Assembly: GCA_022800525.1 (NCBI GenBank)
Contig: JAAWQM010000005.1
Location: 1 to 64,000, forward strand
DNA from: Oscillospiraceae bacterium
GTDB taxonomy: Bacteria; Bacillota; Clostridia; Oscillospirales; Oscillospiraceae
DNA length: 64,000 bases
Direction of reading: 5' to 3'
Shown piece after piece: positions 26,011-35,568 of this stretch (the stretch's first letter is position 1; the number at the start of each line of letters is the position of its first letter). The notes below the pieces were generated by a model. The model worked only from the letters and a program-made list of their open reading frames with translations, was not told the origin of the DNA and did not search any database. A program made the position numbers and the translations under genes.

Positions 26011-28779
26011 ATGGATTACAACAAGACCATCAATCTCCCCAAGACAGATTTCCCCATGCGGGCGGGGCTGCCCAGCCGGGAACCCGCCATGCTGGAGCGC
26101 TGGCAGGAAATGGACCTCTATCATGAACTGCTGAAAAAAAACGAGGGCAAGCCCCTGTATTCCCTCCATGACGGCCCTCCGTTCTCCAACGGCGCGCTGC
26201 ATATGGGCCACGCCCTCAACAAATCCATCAAGGATTTTATGGTCCGTTCCGCCGCCATGCGGGGGTACTATACGCCCTATATCCCCGGCTGGGACAACCA
26301 CGGGATGCCCATTGAGTCCGCCATCATCAAGAAGAACAAGCTCAACCGCAAGAAAATGTCCGTGCCGGAGTTCCGTTCCGCCTGCCATGAGTTCGCTCAG
26401 CACTACGTGGACGTGCAGATGGAGGGCTTCAAGCGGCTGGGCGTTATCGGGGACTGGGAACACCCCTATCTGACGATGGACCCCGGCTTTGAGGCTGAGG
26501 AAGTGAAAATTTTTGGCGAGATGTTCAAGAAGGGCGTCATCTACAAGGGGCTGAAGCCTGTCTACTGGTGCCCCCACGACGAGACCGCCCTGGCCGAGGC
26601 GGAGATCGAGTACCAGGAGGACCCCGTCACCACCGTCTATGTCAAATTCCCCATGCGGAAGGATGACGGCAAGCTGGCTCATCTGGACCTTGCCAATCTC
26701 TTCTTTGTGATCTGGACTACCACCATCTGGACCCTGCCCGGCAACCTTGCCATCGCCCTGCATCCGGACGCCAGCTACGCCATTGTGAAGGCCCCCGGCG
26801 GCGAGAGCTATATCATGGCGGAGGCTCTGGTGGAGAAGGTGATGAAGCTGGGCGGCTTTGAGACCTGGGAGATTGTGGAGACCCACCCCGGCAGCTTCTT
26901 TGAGAACATGGAAGCTGGTCACCCGTTCCTGCCCAAGACCAGCCGTCTGGTGACAGCGGATTACGTCACGATGGATTCCGGTACGGGCTGTGTCCACACC
27001 GCCCCCGGCTTCGGCGCGGACGACTATCAGACCTGCAAGCGTTACGGCATGGAGATGGTGGTTCCTGTCAACGACCAGGGCCGCCACACGGAGTACGCCG
27101 GGAAATACGCCGGCATGACCACCGATGAGTCCAACCCGGTTATTCTGGCGGACATGAAGGAGAGCGGGGCCCTTTTCGCCAGCGAGGACATCGTCCACTC
27201 CTACCCCCACTGCTGGCGGTGCAAGCACCCCATCATCTTCCGGGCCACCCCCCAGTGGTTCTGCTCTGTGGATGCCTTCAAGGACGCCGCCGTGGCCGCC
27301 ACGGAGAACGTCCGCTGGCTGCCCGCCTGGGGCAAGGACCGCATGGTTTCCATGATCCAGGAGCGTTCCGACTGGTGCATTTCCCGCCAGCGGCGGTGGG
27401 GACTGCCTATCCCTGTGTTCTACTGCGAGGACTGCGGCAAGCCTGTCTGCGACGACGCGACCATCACGGCTGTCAGCAAGCTCTTTGCCGCGGAAGGCTC
27501 CAACGCGTGGTATGAGAAGGACGCGGCGGATATTCTGCCCGCCGGGTACAAGTGCCCCCACTGCGGCAGCGTCCACTTCACCAAGGAGGAGGACACTCTG
27601 GACGGCTGGTTCGACTCCGGCTCCACCCACTTCGCCTCCATGCAGAAGGATCAGGGCTTCTGGCCCGCCACCGTCTACATGGAGGGCCTGGACCAGTACC
27701 GCGGCTGGTTCCAGTCCTCTCTGCTGACCGCCGTAGGCGCCCTGGACAAGGGCGCGCCCTTCCAGGAGTGCGTCACCCACGGCTGGACCGTGGACGGCGA
27801 GGGCAAGGCCATGCACAAGAGCCTGGGCAACGGCATCGACCCCGCCGACATCTTCAAGAAGTACGGCGCGGATATGATCCGCCTCTGGGCCGGGTCCGCC
27901 GACTACCACGCGGACGTGCGCTGCTCCGACAACATTTTTAAGCAGCTGAGCCAGAGCTATCTGAAATTCCGCAACACCGCCCGGTACTGCCTGGGCAACC
28001 TGGACGGCTTTGACCCCAACAACCTGGTGAAACCCGAGGAAATCCTGGGACTGGACCGCTGGGTCATCGCCAAGCTCAATGAACTGATGCGCCGCTGCGA
28101 GACGGCCTATCAGAACTACGAATTCCACGTGGTCAGCCATGCTGTCAACGACTTCTGCGTGGTGGAGCTCTCCAGTTTCTATCTGGATATCATCAAGGAC
28201 CGCCTGTATTGCGATGAAAAGGACGGCCTGCCCCGGCGCAGCGCCCAGACGGCCCTGTGGCTCATTCTGGATACGATTACCAAGATTTTCGCACCTATCC
28301 TGGCCTTTACCTGCGATGAAATCTGGCAGGCCATGCCCCACCGCGAGGGCGATGACCCCCGGAATGTACTGCTCAACCAAATGAACAAGCCTTTCCTGGA
28401 GTACCAGTTCGACAAGGACAGAATGACGGCCTGGATGGAGTCCTATGAGGACCTCATTGAGCACCGGAACGCCGTGAATGCCGCCCTGGAGCAGGCCCGG
28501 AATGAGAAGAAGATTGGCAAGAGCCTGGAGGCTGCCATCAAGCTCCGTACGCCCTCCAACTGGCTGAAGGAGGATGAGGAGGGCTTGGCGGACCTGCTTA
28601 TCGTCTCCCAAGTGGAAGTCGATAACGGCAGCGAGCTTGAGGTCGAAGTCACCCCCGCACAGGGCGTCAAATGCGAGCGGTGCTGGAAGATTCTGCCCTC
28701 CGTGGGCCAGGACAGCGGGCATCCCACGCTCTGCGCCCGCTGCGCCAAAGTGGTCAAGGGGCTGAAGCTGGACCTCTGA
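26011..28779 (+). CDS. ileS: Isoleucyl-tRNA synthetase
   Basis: DGPPFSNGALHMGHALNKSIKDF (HIGH-type), KAMHKSLGN (KMSKS-type), C-terminal CERCWK...CARCAKVV zinc site. ORF extends upstream, but ATG 26011 follows aggaggaa. Confidence 0.98.
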   Translation: MDYNKTINLPKTDFPMRAGLPSREPAMLERWQEMDLYHELLKKNEGKPLYSLHDGPPFSNGALHMGHALNKSIKDFMVRSAAMRGYYTPYIPGWDNHGMPIESAIIKKNKLNRKKMSVPEFRSACHEFAQHYVDVQMEGFKRLGVIGDWEHPYLTMDPGFEAEEVKIFGEMFKKGVIYKGLKPVYWCPHDETALAEAEIEYQEDPVTTVYVKFPMRKDDGKLAHLDLANLFFVIWTTTIWTLPGNLAIALHPDASYAIVKAPGGESYIMAEALVEKVMKLGGFETWEIVETHPGSFFENMEAGHPFLPKTSRLVTADYVTMDSGTGCVHTAPGFGADDYQTCKRYGMEMVVPVNDQGRHTEYAGKYAGMTTDESNPVILADMKESGALFASEDIVHSYPHCWRCKHPIIFRATPQWFCSVDAFKDAAVAATENVRWLPAWGKDRMVSMIQERSDWCISRQRRWGLPIPVFYCEDCGKPVCDDATITAVSKLFAAEGSNAWYEKDAADILPAGYKCPHCGSVHFTKEEDTLDGWFDSGSTHFASMQKDQGFWPATVYMEGLDQYRGWFQSSLLTAVGALDKGAPFQECVTHGWTVDGEGKAMHKSLGNGIDPADIFKKYGADMIRLWAGSADYHADVRCSDNIFKQLSQSYLKFRNTARYCLGNLDGFDPNNLVKPEEILGLDRWVIAKLNELMRRCETAYQNYEFHVVSHAVNDFCVVELSSFYLDIIKDRLYCDEKDGLPRRSAQTALWLILDTITKIFAPILAFTCDEIWQAMPHREGDDPRNVLLNQMNKPFLEYQFDKDRMTAWMESYEDLIEHRNAVNAALEQARNEKKIGKSLEAAIKLRTPSNWLKEDEEGLADLLIVSQVEVDNGSELEVEVTPAQGVKCERCWKILPSVGQDSGHPTLCARCAKVVKGLKLDL

Positions 28780-28790
28780 CCGCGTATTGC

Positions 28791-28829
28791 GCCCGCCTGC
28801 CGGACCCCTGAAGCGTCCGGCAGGCGGGC
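28791..28829 (+). terminator. Terminator downstream of ileS
   Basis: gcccgcctgccgga ... tccggcaggcgggc, perfect 14-bp stem. Confidence 0.7.
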
Positions 28830-29043
28830 AGGTACATCTATGTCATGCGGCGCGCCGGTCACGCGGACGCCGGCAGTGGGAGACAGCCTTTTGTGGGAAG
28901 GAGCCGCGCCCCGCGGCCTGCGCTCTTGCCGCTTACAGTCATACTATGAAGGACGGGGGGCCGGGGTGCTTTGTCCCGCAATGGCCGGGGAGTCCTTGTC
29001 CGCCTGTTTTCCGCCCCAAAATTCAAGAAAAGGAAGTGCTCTC

Positions 29044-29688
29044 ATGATAAAGATCGCGCCCTCTATCCTCGCAGCGGATTTTGCAAATCTGGAGCGGGAT
29101 ATTTTTCGTGTCCGCGACGCGGACTATCTCCATGTGGACGTGATGGACGGGTTGTTCGTTCCCAATATCTCCATCGGACTGCCGGTGGTGGAGAGTGTGC
29201 GGAAGGTCACCGCCATGCCCCTGGACGTCCATCTGATGATCGACCGGCCTGTGCGGTACGTGGAGCGGTTCTGCAAGGCGGGGGCGGACATCGTCACAGT
29301 CCATGTGGAGGCGGATTCGGAGGAGAACACCCGCAAGGCTCTGGAGCTGATCCACAGCCAGGGCAGGCGGGCCGGAGTCGTGCTCAAGCCCAAAACTCCG
29401 GCGGAGGCCGCGCTGCCGTTTCTGGAGCGGTGCGATCTGGTGCTGGTGATGACTGTGGAGCCGGGCTTCGGCGGGCAGAGGTTCATGGAGGACATGATGC
29501 CCAAGCTGCGGCAGCTTCGGGAGTGGATCGACAGCCGCAAGCCGGACTGCGAGCTGGAGGTAGATGGGGGAATCGACCCGCTGACCTGCAAAACGGTGAT
29601 TGCCAATGGAGCCAACGTGCTGGTAGCAGGAAGCTCGGTATATAAAGCAGACAATATTCCTGACCGTATACGCGAATTAAGGGGGTAA
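29044..29688 (+). CDS. rpe: Ribulose-phosphate 3-epimerase
   Basis: MIKIAPSILAADFANLERDI; LHVDVMDGLFVPNISIG; MTVEPGFGGQRFM; EVDGGI. Confidence 0.97.
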   Translation: MIKIAPSILAADFANLERDIFRVRDADYLHVDVMDGLFVPNISIGLPVVESVRKVTAMPLDVHLMIDRPVRYVERFCKAGADIVTVHVEADSEENTRKALELIHSQGRRAGVVLKPKTPAEAALPFLERCDLVLVMTVEPGFGGQRFMEDMMPKLRQLREWIDSRKPDCELEVDGGIDPLTCKTVIANGANVLVAGSSVYKADNIPDRIRELRG

Positions 29689-29693
29689 GGCTG

Positions 29694-30293
29694 ATGGAGT
29701 ATTTTCCCGCGCCGCTGGAGAAGCTGGTGGAGCAGTTTGCGCGGCTGCCAGGGATCGGCGGCAAATCCGCGCAGCGGCTGGCGTTTCATGTGCTGGGGCT
29801 GAGCGAGGCGGAGGCGGAGGAGTTCGCCAACGCCATCCTGGAGGCGAAACGGAACGTCACCTGCTGCCCGGTGTGCCAGAACCTGACCGCCGGGGGACTT
29901 TGCCCGATCTGCGCTTCACCCAGGCGGGATGGGTCAACCATCTGCGTGGTGGCCGACGCAAGGGATCTGGCGGCGGTGGAGCGGGCCAGGGAATACAACG
30001 GCAGCTATCACGTGCTCCACGGCGTCATTTCGCCAATGAACCATGTGGGGCCAGACGACCTGGAGATCAAATCTCTGGTGGAACGGGTTTCCAGGGGCGG
30101 CATCCGGGAGGTCATCATGGCGACCAATCCCGACACCGAGGGGGAGGCGACCGCGATGTATATTGCGCGGCTGCTGAAGCCCTTCGATGTGCGGGTCACA
30201 CGGCTGGCCTACGGCATCCCCGTGGGCGGACACCTGGAATTTGCCGACGACGCCACGCTGATGCGGGCGCTGGAGGGCCGGAGAGAGCTGTGA
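29694..30293 (+). CDS. recR: Recombination protein RecR
   Basis: FARLPGIGGKSAQRLAFH; CCPVCQNLTAGGLCPIC; ATNPDTEGEATAMYIARLL. Confidence 0.97.
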   Translation: MEYFPAPLEKLVEQFARLPGIGGKSAQRLAFHVLGLSEAEAEEFANAILEAKRNVTCCPVCQNLTAGGLCPICASPRRDGSTICVVADARDLAAVERAREYNGSYHVLHGVISPMNHVGPDDLEIKSLVERVSRGGIREVIMATNPDTEGEATAMYIARLLKPFDVRVTRLAYGIPVGGHLEFADDATLMRALEGRREL

Positions 30294-30327
30294 CCATACA
30301 TGTTCGCAAGTTGAGGAGGACACGGAT

Positions 30328-32754
30328 TTGAAAGTATATGCCTATGAACGCGACCATCTGGCCGCACTGAGGAAGCAAAACGCGGGCTGCACGCTGTTCC
30401 TGCGGCGGAACGGGGATTTCCCGCTGGCCGGGCCGGGACAGATCGCCCTGTACGGCTCCGGCGCGCGCCGGACGGTCAAGGGCGGTACCGGCAGCGGCGA
30501 GGTCAACAGCCGATTCTTTACCACCGTTGAGCAGGGGCTGGCGGACGTGGGCTTCACGGTTACGACCGGCGACTGGCTGGATGGCTATGACGCAGCGTAC
30601 GCCCGGGCGCGGAAGAAATTTCACTGGGAGGTCAAGCGCCGGGCGTGGGCGCGCCGTACGCTGTCCGTGATAGACGCCTGGGGCGCGGTGATGCCGGAGC
30701 CGGAGTACCGTCTGCCCCTGGAGGGCGAGGGCGGCACGGCGGTCTACGTTCTCAGCCGGATTTCCGGCGAGGGGAGCGACCGCGCCCCTATGGAGGGCGA
30801 CATCCTGCTGACCCAGGCGGAGCGGCGGGACATCCTGTCTCTGCGGCGGCGGTATCAACGGTTTTTGCTGGTACTGAACACAGGCGGTCCGGTGGACCTG
30901 TCGCCGGTCATGGACGTGGAGAATATCCTTCTGCTGGGCCAGCTGGGTGTGGAAACGGGCGCTGTGCTGGCGGACATCATCCTGGGCAGGAGCTGTCCCA
31001 GCGGCAAGCTGGCGGCTACCTGGAGCGCATGGGAGGATTACTGCCACATCGGGGACGAGTGCGGCCAGGACGATACCCGCTACCGGGAAGGAATCTATGT
31101 GGGCTACCGGTATTTTGACTCCGTGGGCAAGCGGGCCCTGTTCCCCTTCGGCTATGGGCTGGGATATACCGATTTCTCCATGGAAGCTGGCGAGGTATCC
31201 GTGGAAGGCGGGGTGGTGACCGCCCGCGCGGCCGTGACCAACACCGGCGCTTTCGCAGGCCGCGAGGTGGTGCAGGTCTATGTCAGCGTGCCAGCCGGGA
31301 AGCTGGACGAGCCTTATCAGGAGCTGGCCGGATTTGTAAAAACCAGGGAGCTCAGGCCCGGTGAGACAGAGACGGCGGAGGTCCGTTTCTCCCTGGCGGA
31401 CCTTGCGGGCTATGACGAGGAAAACGCCTGCTGGCTATTGGAACGCGGCGGCTATACCGTCCGGGTCGGAAACAGCAGCGTGGATACCGTCGCCGCCGCC
31501 GTACTGCGGCTGGAGCGGGATGTTGTCACGTGGAAGGTGAAGAACGCCTGCGGCAAGCCGGACTTCACAGACTGGAAGCCGGAATCTCCAAGAGACCACG
31601 CGGTCCCCGACGGAACGCCGGTAATTGATGTTGCGCCGGAGTCCATCGCCACCGCCGCCGCCGTATACGGCCAGGAATACCCGGTTGACGATTTTATCCG
31701 CGGACTGTCTGACGAGGAGCTGTGTACCGTCAACACCGGCAGCTTCGATCCGAAGGGCGGCGTTGCAAGCATCATTGGCAGCGCAAGCAGTTCCGTGGCC
31801 GGGGCCGCGGGTGAAACCACCTCGATTCTGAAGGACAAGGGCTTCCCCGCCCTGGTCATGGCGGACGGTCCGGCTGGGCTGCGCCTCTCCAAGGTCTTCT
31901 ACCGGGATGAGAAGGGCGCGCACGCGGTGGGAACAGCTGTGCAGGAGAGCTTTCTGGAGTTCCTCCCCGGCGCGGCCCGGTGGGTCATGTCCAGGGCCGC
32001 GAGGCCCCCGAAGGGCGTGGTTCTCCGGCCTCAGTACGCCACCGCCATCCCGGCCGGCGCCTCCATCGCCCAGAGCTGGGACCTGGCGTTCGCCCGGATG
32101 TGCGGCGATATCGTGGGGGATGAGATGGTGCGTTTCGGCGTGCATCTCTGGCTGGCTCCGGCGCTGAATATCCACCGCTCCATCCGCTGCGGGCGGAATT
32201 TCGAGTATTTCAGTGAGGATCCGCTGCTCAGCGGACGCTTTGCGGCGGCGATGACCCAGGGCGTTCAGAGTCACCCGGGCTGCGGCGTCACCATCAAGCA
32301 CTACTGCGCCAACAATCAGGAGACCAACCGCTACAACAACAACAGCATGGTCAGCGAACGCGCCATGCGGGAGATTTATCTGAAGGGCTTCGGCATCTGT
32401 GTGAAGGAGAGCCAGCCTGCGGCGGCGATGACCAGCTACAACCTGCTCAACGGCGTACATACCAGCCAGCGGCGGGACATCATCGACGACGTCCTGCGCA
32501 GCGAGTTCGGCTTCCAGGGCATCGTCATGACCGACTGGATCGCCGGCGGCAGCTTCCTGAGCAAAAGCTCCAGGTATCCTGCGCCTCACGCGGGACTGGT
32601 AGCGGCTGCGGGCGGGGACCTCTTCATGCCGGGCTGCAGGAAGGACCTGATGGAGTGCATGGGGCTGCTGCGCTCCGGCGGGCTGTCCAGGCGGCAGCTT
32701 GAGATCAACGCCACACGGGTCTACCGGCTGTGTAAAAAGCTGAACGGCCAATAG
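30328..32754 (+). CDS. Glycoside hydrolase family 3 protein, domain-permuted
   Basis: GH3 C-terminal sandwich (SGKLAATW, YREGIYVGYRYFD, ALFPFGYGLGYTDF), then FnIII-like domain, then TIM-barrel motifs (ADGPAGLR, IKHYCANNQETNR, GFQGIVMTDW). Confidence 0.92.
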   Translation: MKVYAYERDHLAALRKQNAGCTLFLRRNGDFPLAGPGQIALYGSGARRTVKGGTGSGEVNSRFFTTVEQGLADVGFTVTTGDWLDGYDAAYARARKKFHWEVKRRAWARRTLSVIDAWGAVMPEPEYRLPLEGEGGTAVYVLSRISGEGSDRAPMEGDILLTQAERRDILSLRRRYQRFLLVLNTGGPVDLSPVMDVENILLLGQLGVETGAVLADIILGRSCPSGKLAATWSAWEDYCHIGDECGQDDTRYREGIYVGYRYFDSVGKRALFPFGYGLGYTDFSMEAGEVSVEGGVVTARAAVTNTGAFAGREVVQVYVSVPAGKLDEPYQELAGFVKTRELRPGETETAEVRFSLADLAGYDEENACWLLERGGYTVRVGNSSVDTVAAAVLRLERDVVTWKVKNACGKPDFTDWKPESPRDHAVPDGTPVIDVAPESIATAAAVYGQEYPVDDFIRGLSDEELCTVNTGSFDPKGGVASIIGSASSSVAGAAGETTSILKDKGFPALVMADGPAGLRLSKVFYRDEKGAHAVGTAVQESFLEFLPGAARWVMSRAARPPKGVVLRPQYATAIPAGASIAQSWDLAFARMCGDIVGDEMVRFGVHLWLAPALNIHRSIRCGRNFEYFSEDPLLSGRFAAAMTQGVQSHPGCGVTIKHYCANNQETNRYNNNSMVSERAMREIYLKGFGICVKESQPAAAMTSYNLLNGVHTSQRRDIIDDVLRSEFGFQGIVMTDWIAGGSFLSKSSRYPAPHAGLVAAAGGDLFMPGCRKDLMECMGLLRSGGLSRRQLEINATRVYRLCKKLNGQ

Positions 32755-32764
32755 CTGCACCCCA

Positions 32765-32803
32765 ATAGCAGGAGACCGGGGAATTTCCCCGGTCTCCTGC
32801 TAT
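32765..32803. terminator. Bidirectional terminator between GH3 and cysS
   Basis: atagcaggagaccgggg-aattt-ccccggtctcctgctat perfect palindrome. Confidence 0.85.
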
Positions 32804-32804
32804 T

Positions 32805-34256
32805 TCATACCCGTTTCCAGACTGCGCCATCTTTTGTGTCTGTGACTTCGATTCCCTGCGCTTTCAGCTCGTCGCGAATCCGGTCGGCCTCAGCGAAGTT
32901 TTTCGACTTCTTGGCCTCGGCCCGCTGGAGGACCAGGGCGTCAATGGCAGGGTCGCCCTCGCCGGTGATGACGATGCCGCCGGAGGCTGCGGAGGAGGCT
33001 TTGGCTTTGGCGTCCGCTTCCCGTCTGGCGGCGGACTTCTCCAGGAGGCTCAGCCCCAGGACCTGGTCGAAATCCGCCAAGATGGCCAGCTTGGTGGCAT
33101 CGTTGGCCTGGACCTTCAGCGCGTCATAGAGGGCTGTGACGCCAAGGGAGGTATTCAGGTCATTACCCAGGGCCTTGCGGAATTTTTCCTTCTGCGCGGC
33201 AAAGACGGATTGGTCGATTTCTCCGTCCTCCGGCTTCAGGGAGGCAATGCGGGCGATCAGCTTGTTATACGCGCCCTGGGCGTTGTCCAGGTTCTCCCAG
33301 GAGAACACCAGCGACTTGCGGTAGTGGCTCTGGAGGCAGAACAGGCGGTAGGACAACGGATCATACCCCTTATCCTCCAGCAGCGAGAGCGTGAGCTTTT
33401 CGCCTTTGCTCTTGCTCATCTTGCCGGCAGGCGTGTTCAGATGCAGCACATGCATCCACCAGCTGCACCATTTATGGCCCAGGTACGCCTCACTCTGCGC
33501 GATCTCGTTGGTGTGGTGGGGGAAGGCGTTGTCGATGCCGCCGCAGTGGATGTCCAGCTCCTCGCCCAAGTGCTTCATGGAGATGGCGGAGCATTCGATG
33601 TGCCAGCCGGGGTAGCCTACCCCCCAGGGAGAATCCCATTTGAGCGCCTGATCTTCGAACTTGGACTGGGTGAACCAGAGGACGAAATCGCTCTTGTTCC
33701 GCTTATTTCCGTCCTCCTCCACGCCTTCGCGGACGCCCACGGCAAGATCCTCGGCATCATGGTCGTTAAATACATAGTAGCGGTCCAGCTTGCTGGTGTC
33801 AAAATAGATGTTGCCGCCAGCCGGATAGGCATAGCCTGTATCCAGCAGCCTGGTAATAAGTCCGATATACTCATCAATGCAGTTGGTGGCAGGCTCCACC
33901 ACGTCGGGGCGTTTGATGTTCAGCTTGGCACAGTCGGCAAAAAAAGCGTCCGTGTAAAAATGGGCGATGTCCAGAATCGATTTGTTTTCCCGTTTAGCCC
34001 CCTTGAGCATCTTGTCCTCGCCGGTGTCGGCGTCGGAGGAGAGATGGCCCACATCGGTGATATTCATAACGCGCTTGACGTTGTAGCCCTCATAGCGCAG
34101 GAACTTCTCCAGCACATCCTCCATGAGATAGGAGCGCAGGTTGCCGATATGGGCATAGTCATAGACCGTGGGGCCGCAGGTATACATTTTTACGATGTTG
34201 GGGTGGTTGGGGACGAACTCGTCCTTGCGGCGGGTAGCGGAATTATACAGATACAT
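32805..34256 (-). CDS. cysS: Cysteinyl-tRNA synthetase
   Basis: VKMYTCGPTVYDYAHIGNLRSY; GWHIECSAIS; KMSKSKGEKLTL. Confidence 0.98.
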   Translation of the reverse strand: MYLYNSATRRKDEFVPNHPNIVKMYTCGPTVYDYAHIGNLRSYLMEDVLEKFLRYEGYNVKRVMNITDVGHLSSDADTGEDKMLKGAKRENKSILDIAHFYTDAFFADCAKLNIKRPDVVEPATNCIDEYIGLITRLLDTGYAYPAGGNIYFDTSKLDRYYVFNDHDAEDLAVGVREGVEEDGNKRNKSDFVLWFTQSKFEDQALKWDSPWGVGYPGWHIECSAISMKHLGEELDIHCGGIDNAFPHHTNEIAQSEAYLGHKWCSWWMHVLHLNTPAGKMSKSKGEKLTLSLLEDKGYDPLSYRLFCLQSHYRKSLVFSWENLDNAQGAYNKLIARIASLKPEDGEIDQSVFAAQKEKFRKALGNDLNTSLGVTALYDALKVQANDATKLAILADFDQVLGLSLLEKSAARREADAKAKASSAASGGIVITGEGDPAIDALVLQRAEAKKSKNFAEADRIRDELKAQGIEVTDTKDGAVWKRV

Positions 34257-34259
34257 AGG

Positions 34260-34907
34260 TCAATTCTCCTTCTTATTTTCAGCTTCTTGCAGCTTTTTCT
34301 CCAGCTCCTCCACCCGCTTTGTCAGGGCATCTATCTTTTGCAGGGTGGGGTTGACGATGCTGGTCTGGTCCACCTCATCGGCGTAGCGCCGGACCTTCTC
34401 GCCATTGACGCGGACGATCTGGGCGGGAACGCCCACGGCGGTGGCGTTGGCGGGAACGTCCTGGAGCACGACAGCACCGGCGGCGATGCGGGCGTTGTCA
34501 TGGATGGTGATGGGACCCAGCACACGGGCGCCCGCGCCCACCATCACATTATTCCCCAAAGTGGGGTGGCGTTTGCCCATATCCTTGCCGGTGCCGCCCA
34601 GGGTCACGCCCTGGTACAGCAGCACATCGTCGCCAATCTCCGCGGTCTCGCCAATCACGATGCCAGTGCCGTGGTCGATGACCAGACGCCGGCCGATGAC
34701 GGCTCCGGGATGAATCTCAATCCCGGTCCAGAAGCGGCTCCACTGGGATACGAACCGGGCCAGAAAGCACAGCTGATGGCGGTGCAGCCAGTGGGCGAAG
34801 CGGTAGCAAATAATAGCGTGGACACCGGCGTACAGCAGGAAGATCTCCAGCTTCCCCCGCGCCGCCGGGTCGCGGCGCTGGTAGGCGGTCAGGGTTTCGA
34901 TTAACAT
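34260..34907 (-). CDS. cysE: Serine O-acetyltransferase
   Basis: GIEIHPGAVIGRRLVIDHGTGIVIGETAEIGDDVLLYQGVTLGGTGKDMGKRHPTLGNNV hexapeptide repeats. Confidence 0.95.
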   Translation of the reverse strand: MLIETLTAYQRRDPAARGKLEIFLLYAGVHAIICYRFAHWLHRHQLCFLARFVSQWSRFWTGIEIHPGAVIGRRLVIDHGTGIVIGETAEIGDDVLLYQGVTLGGTGKDMGKRHPTLGNNVMVGAGARVLGPITIHDNARIAAGAVVLQDVPANATAVGVPAQIVRVNGEKVRRYADEVDQTSIVNPTLQKIDALTKRVEELEKKLQEAENKKEN

Positions 34908-34958
34908 AGGGTCGGTCCTTTACTGATGGTTTTAAGGGGCTGTGCGCACAGCGCGGAC

Positions 34959-35032
34959 AAAAGTTTGGGCCGCCTTTTCAAAGGCGGTGGGGTGCAGGGG
35001 CAAGGCCCCTGCCGGGTTTGGGCGGAGCCCAA
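34959..35032. repeat. Dispersed repeat family C, copy 1 (inverse orientation)
   Basis: aaaagtttgggccgccttttcaaaggcggtggggtgcaggggcaaggcccctgccgggtttgggcggagcccaac; reverse complement matches 53182-53258. Confidence 0.75.
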
Positions 35033-35040
35033 CGCTGCTT

Positions 35041-35268
35041 GCGCCAACAAAAAACGCCCTCCGTCCCACTGGACGGAGAGGCGCAGGGCGCGGTCCCACT
35101 CTCCTGTTTCACTCAAAGGGCCTCTATCGCTGCCCATGCGGAGGGCGCTGCCCCTCCCGCTCCCGGACGCACGTTCCCCACCGCTCCCAGAGGGCCGCTT
35201 TCAGCCAGCGGCGGCCCTTCTCTGCCAGATTGCCATGGGTACTCTTTCCGTTCCTCGCGGTTTTCATC
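35041..35268 (-). ncRNA. T-box leader, cysteine
   Basis: Minus strand: T-box motif AGAGTGGGACCGCG (plus cgcggtcccact 35089-35100); terminator cgcctctccgtcc-agtgg-gacggagggcgtttttt; specifier context GGAACGTGCGTCC, TGC at 35169-35171; cysE-cysS downstream. Confidence 0.88.
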
Positions 35269-35274
35269 CCCATT

Positions 35275-35303
35275 ATATTACCAGCAGCAGCGCCTCGTGT
35301 CAA
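35275..35303 (-). promoter_or_regulatory. Promoter for the Cys T-box/cysE-cysS operon
   Basis: Minus TTGACA (35298-35303) - 17 nt - TAATAT (35275-35280). Confidence 0.7.
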
Positions 35304-35568
35304 GAAGATTTCATAAAAGGTGAGGAGAAGAGGAGGAGAAGAGGTTCCGGAAAGCCCTGTGCCATGCTGGAAAATTTCGGAACAGAGCAGCCAGACGCGG
35401 AAAAAATCCTTGCCGGCAGCGGCTGGTATGTATTCCGCAATATGACGGACGAAAGCGATTGAAATCCAGGCAAAAAAAGGATGCCTGCGTGGATCAGGCT
35501 GTCTGGCGCTTATTTTCTCATTTCCTGGACATACTATGCCAAAGTATGCGGGAAAGGAGGGAAAAAAC

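Noticed and set aside
26005-28722. 905-aa minus-strand ORF opposite ileS
   Set aside because: Mirror ORF caused by codon bias in a GC-rich gene; the plus strand is unambiguous ileS and the antisense translation has no recognisable domain.
31435-32760. 441-aa minus-strand ORF opposite GH3
   Set aside because: Antisense shadow of a convincing GH3 reading.
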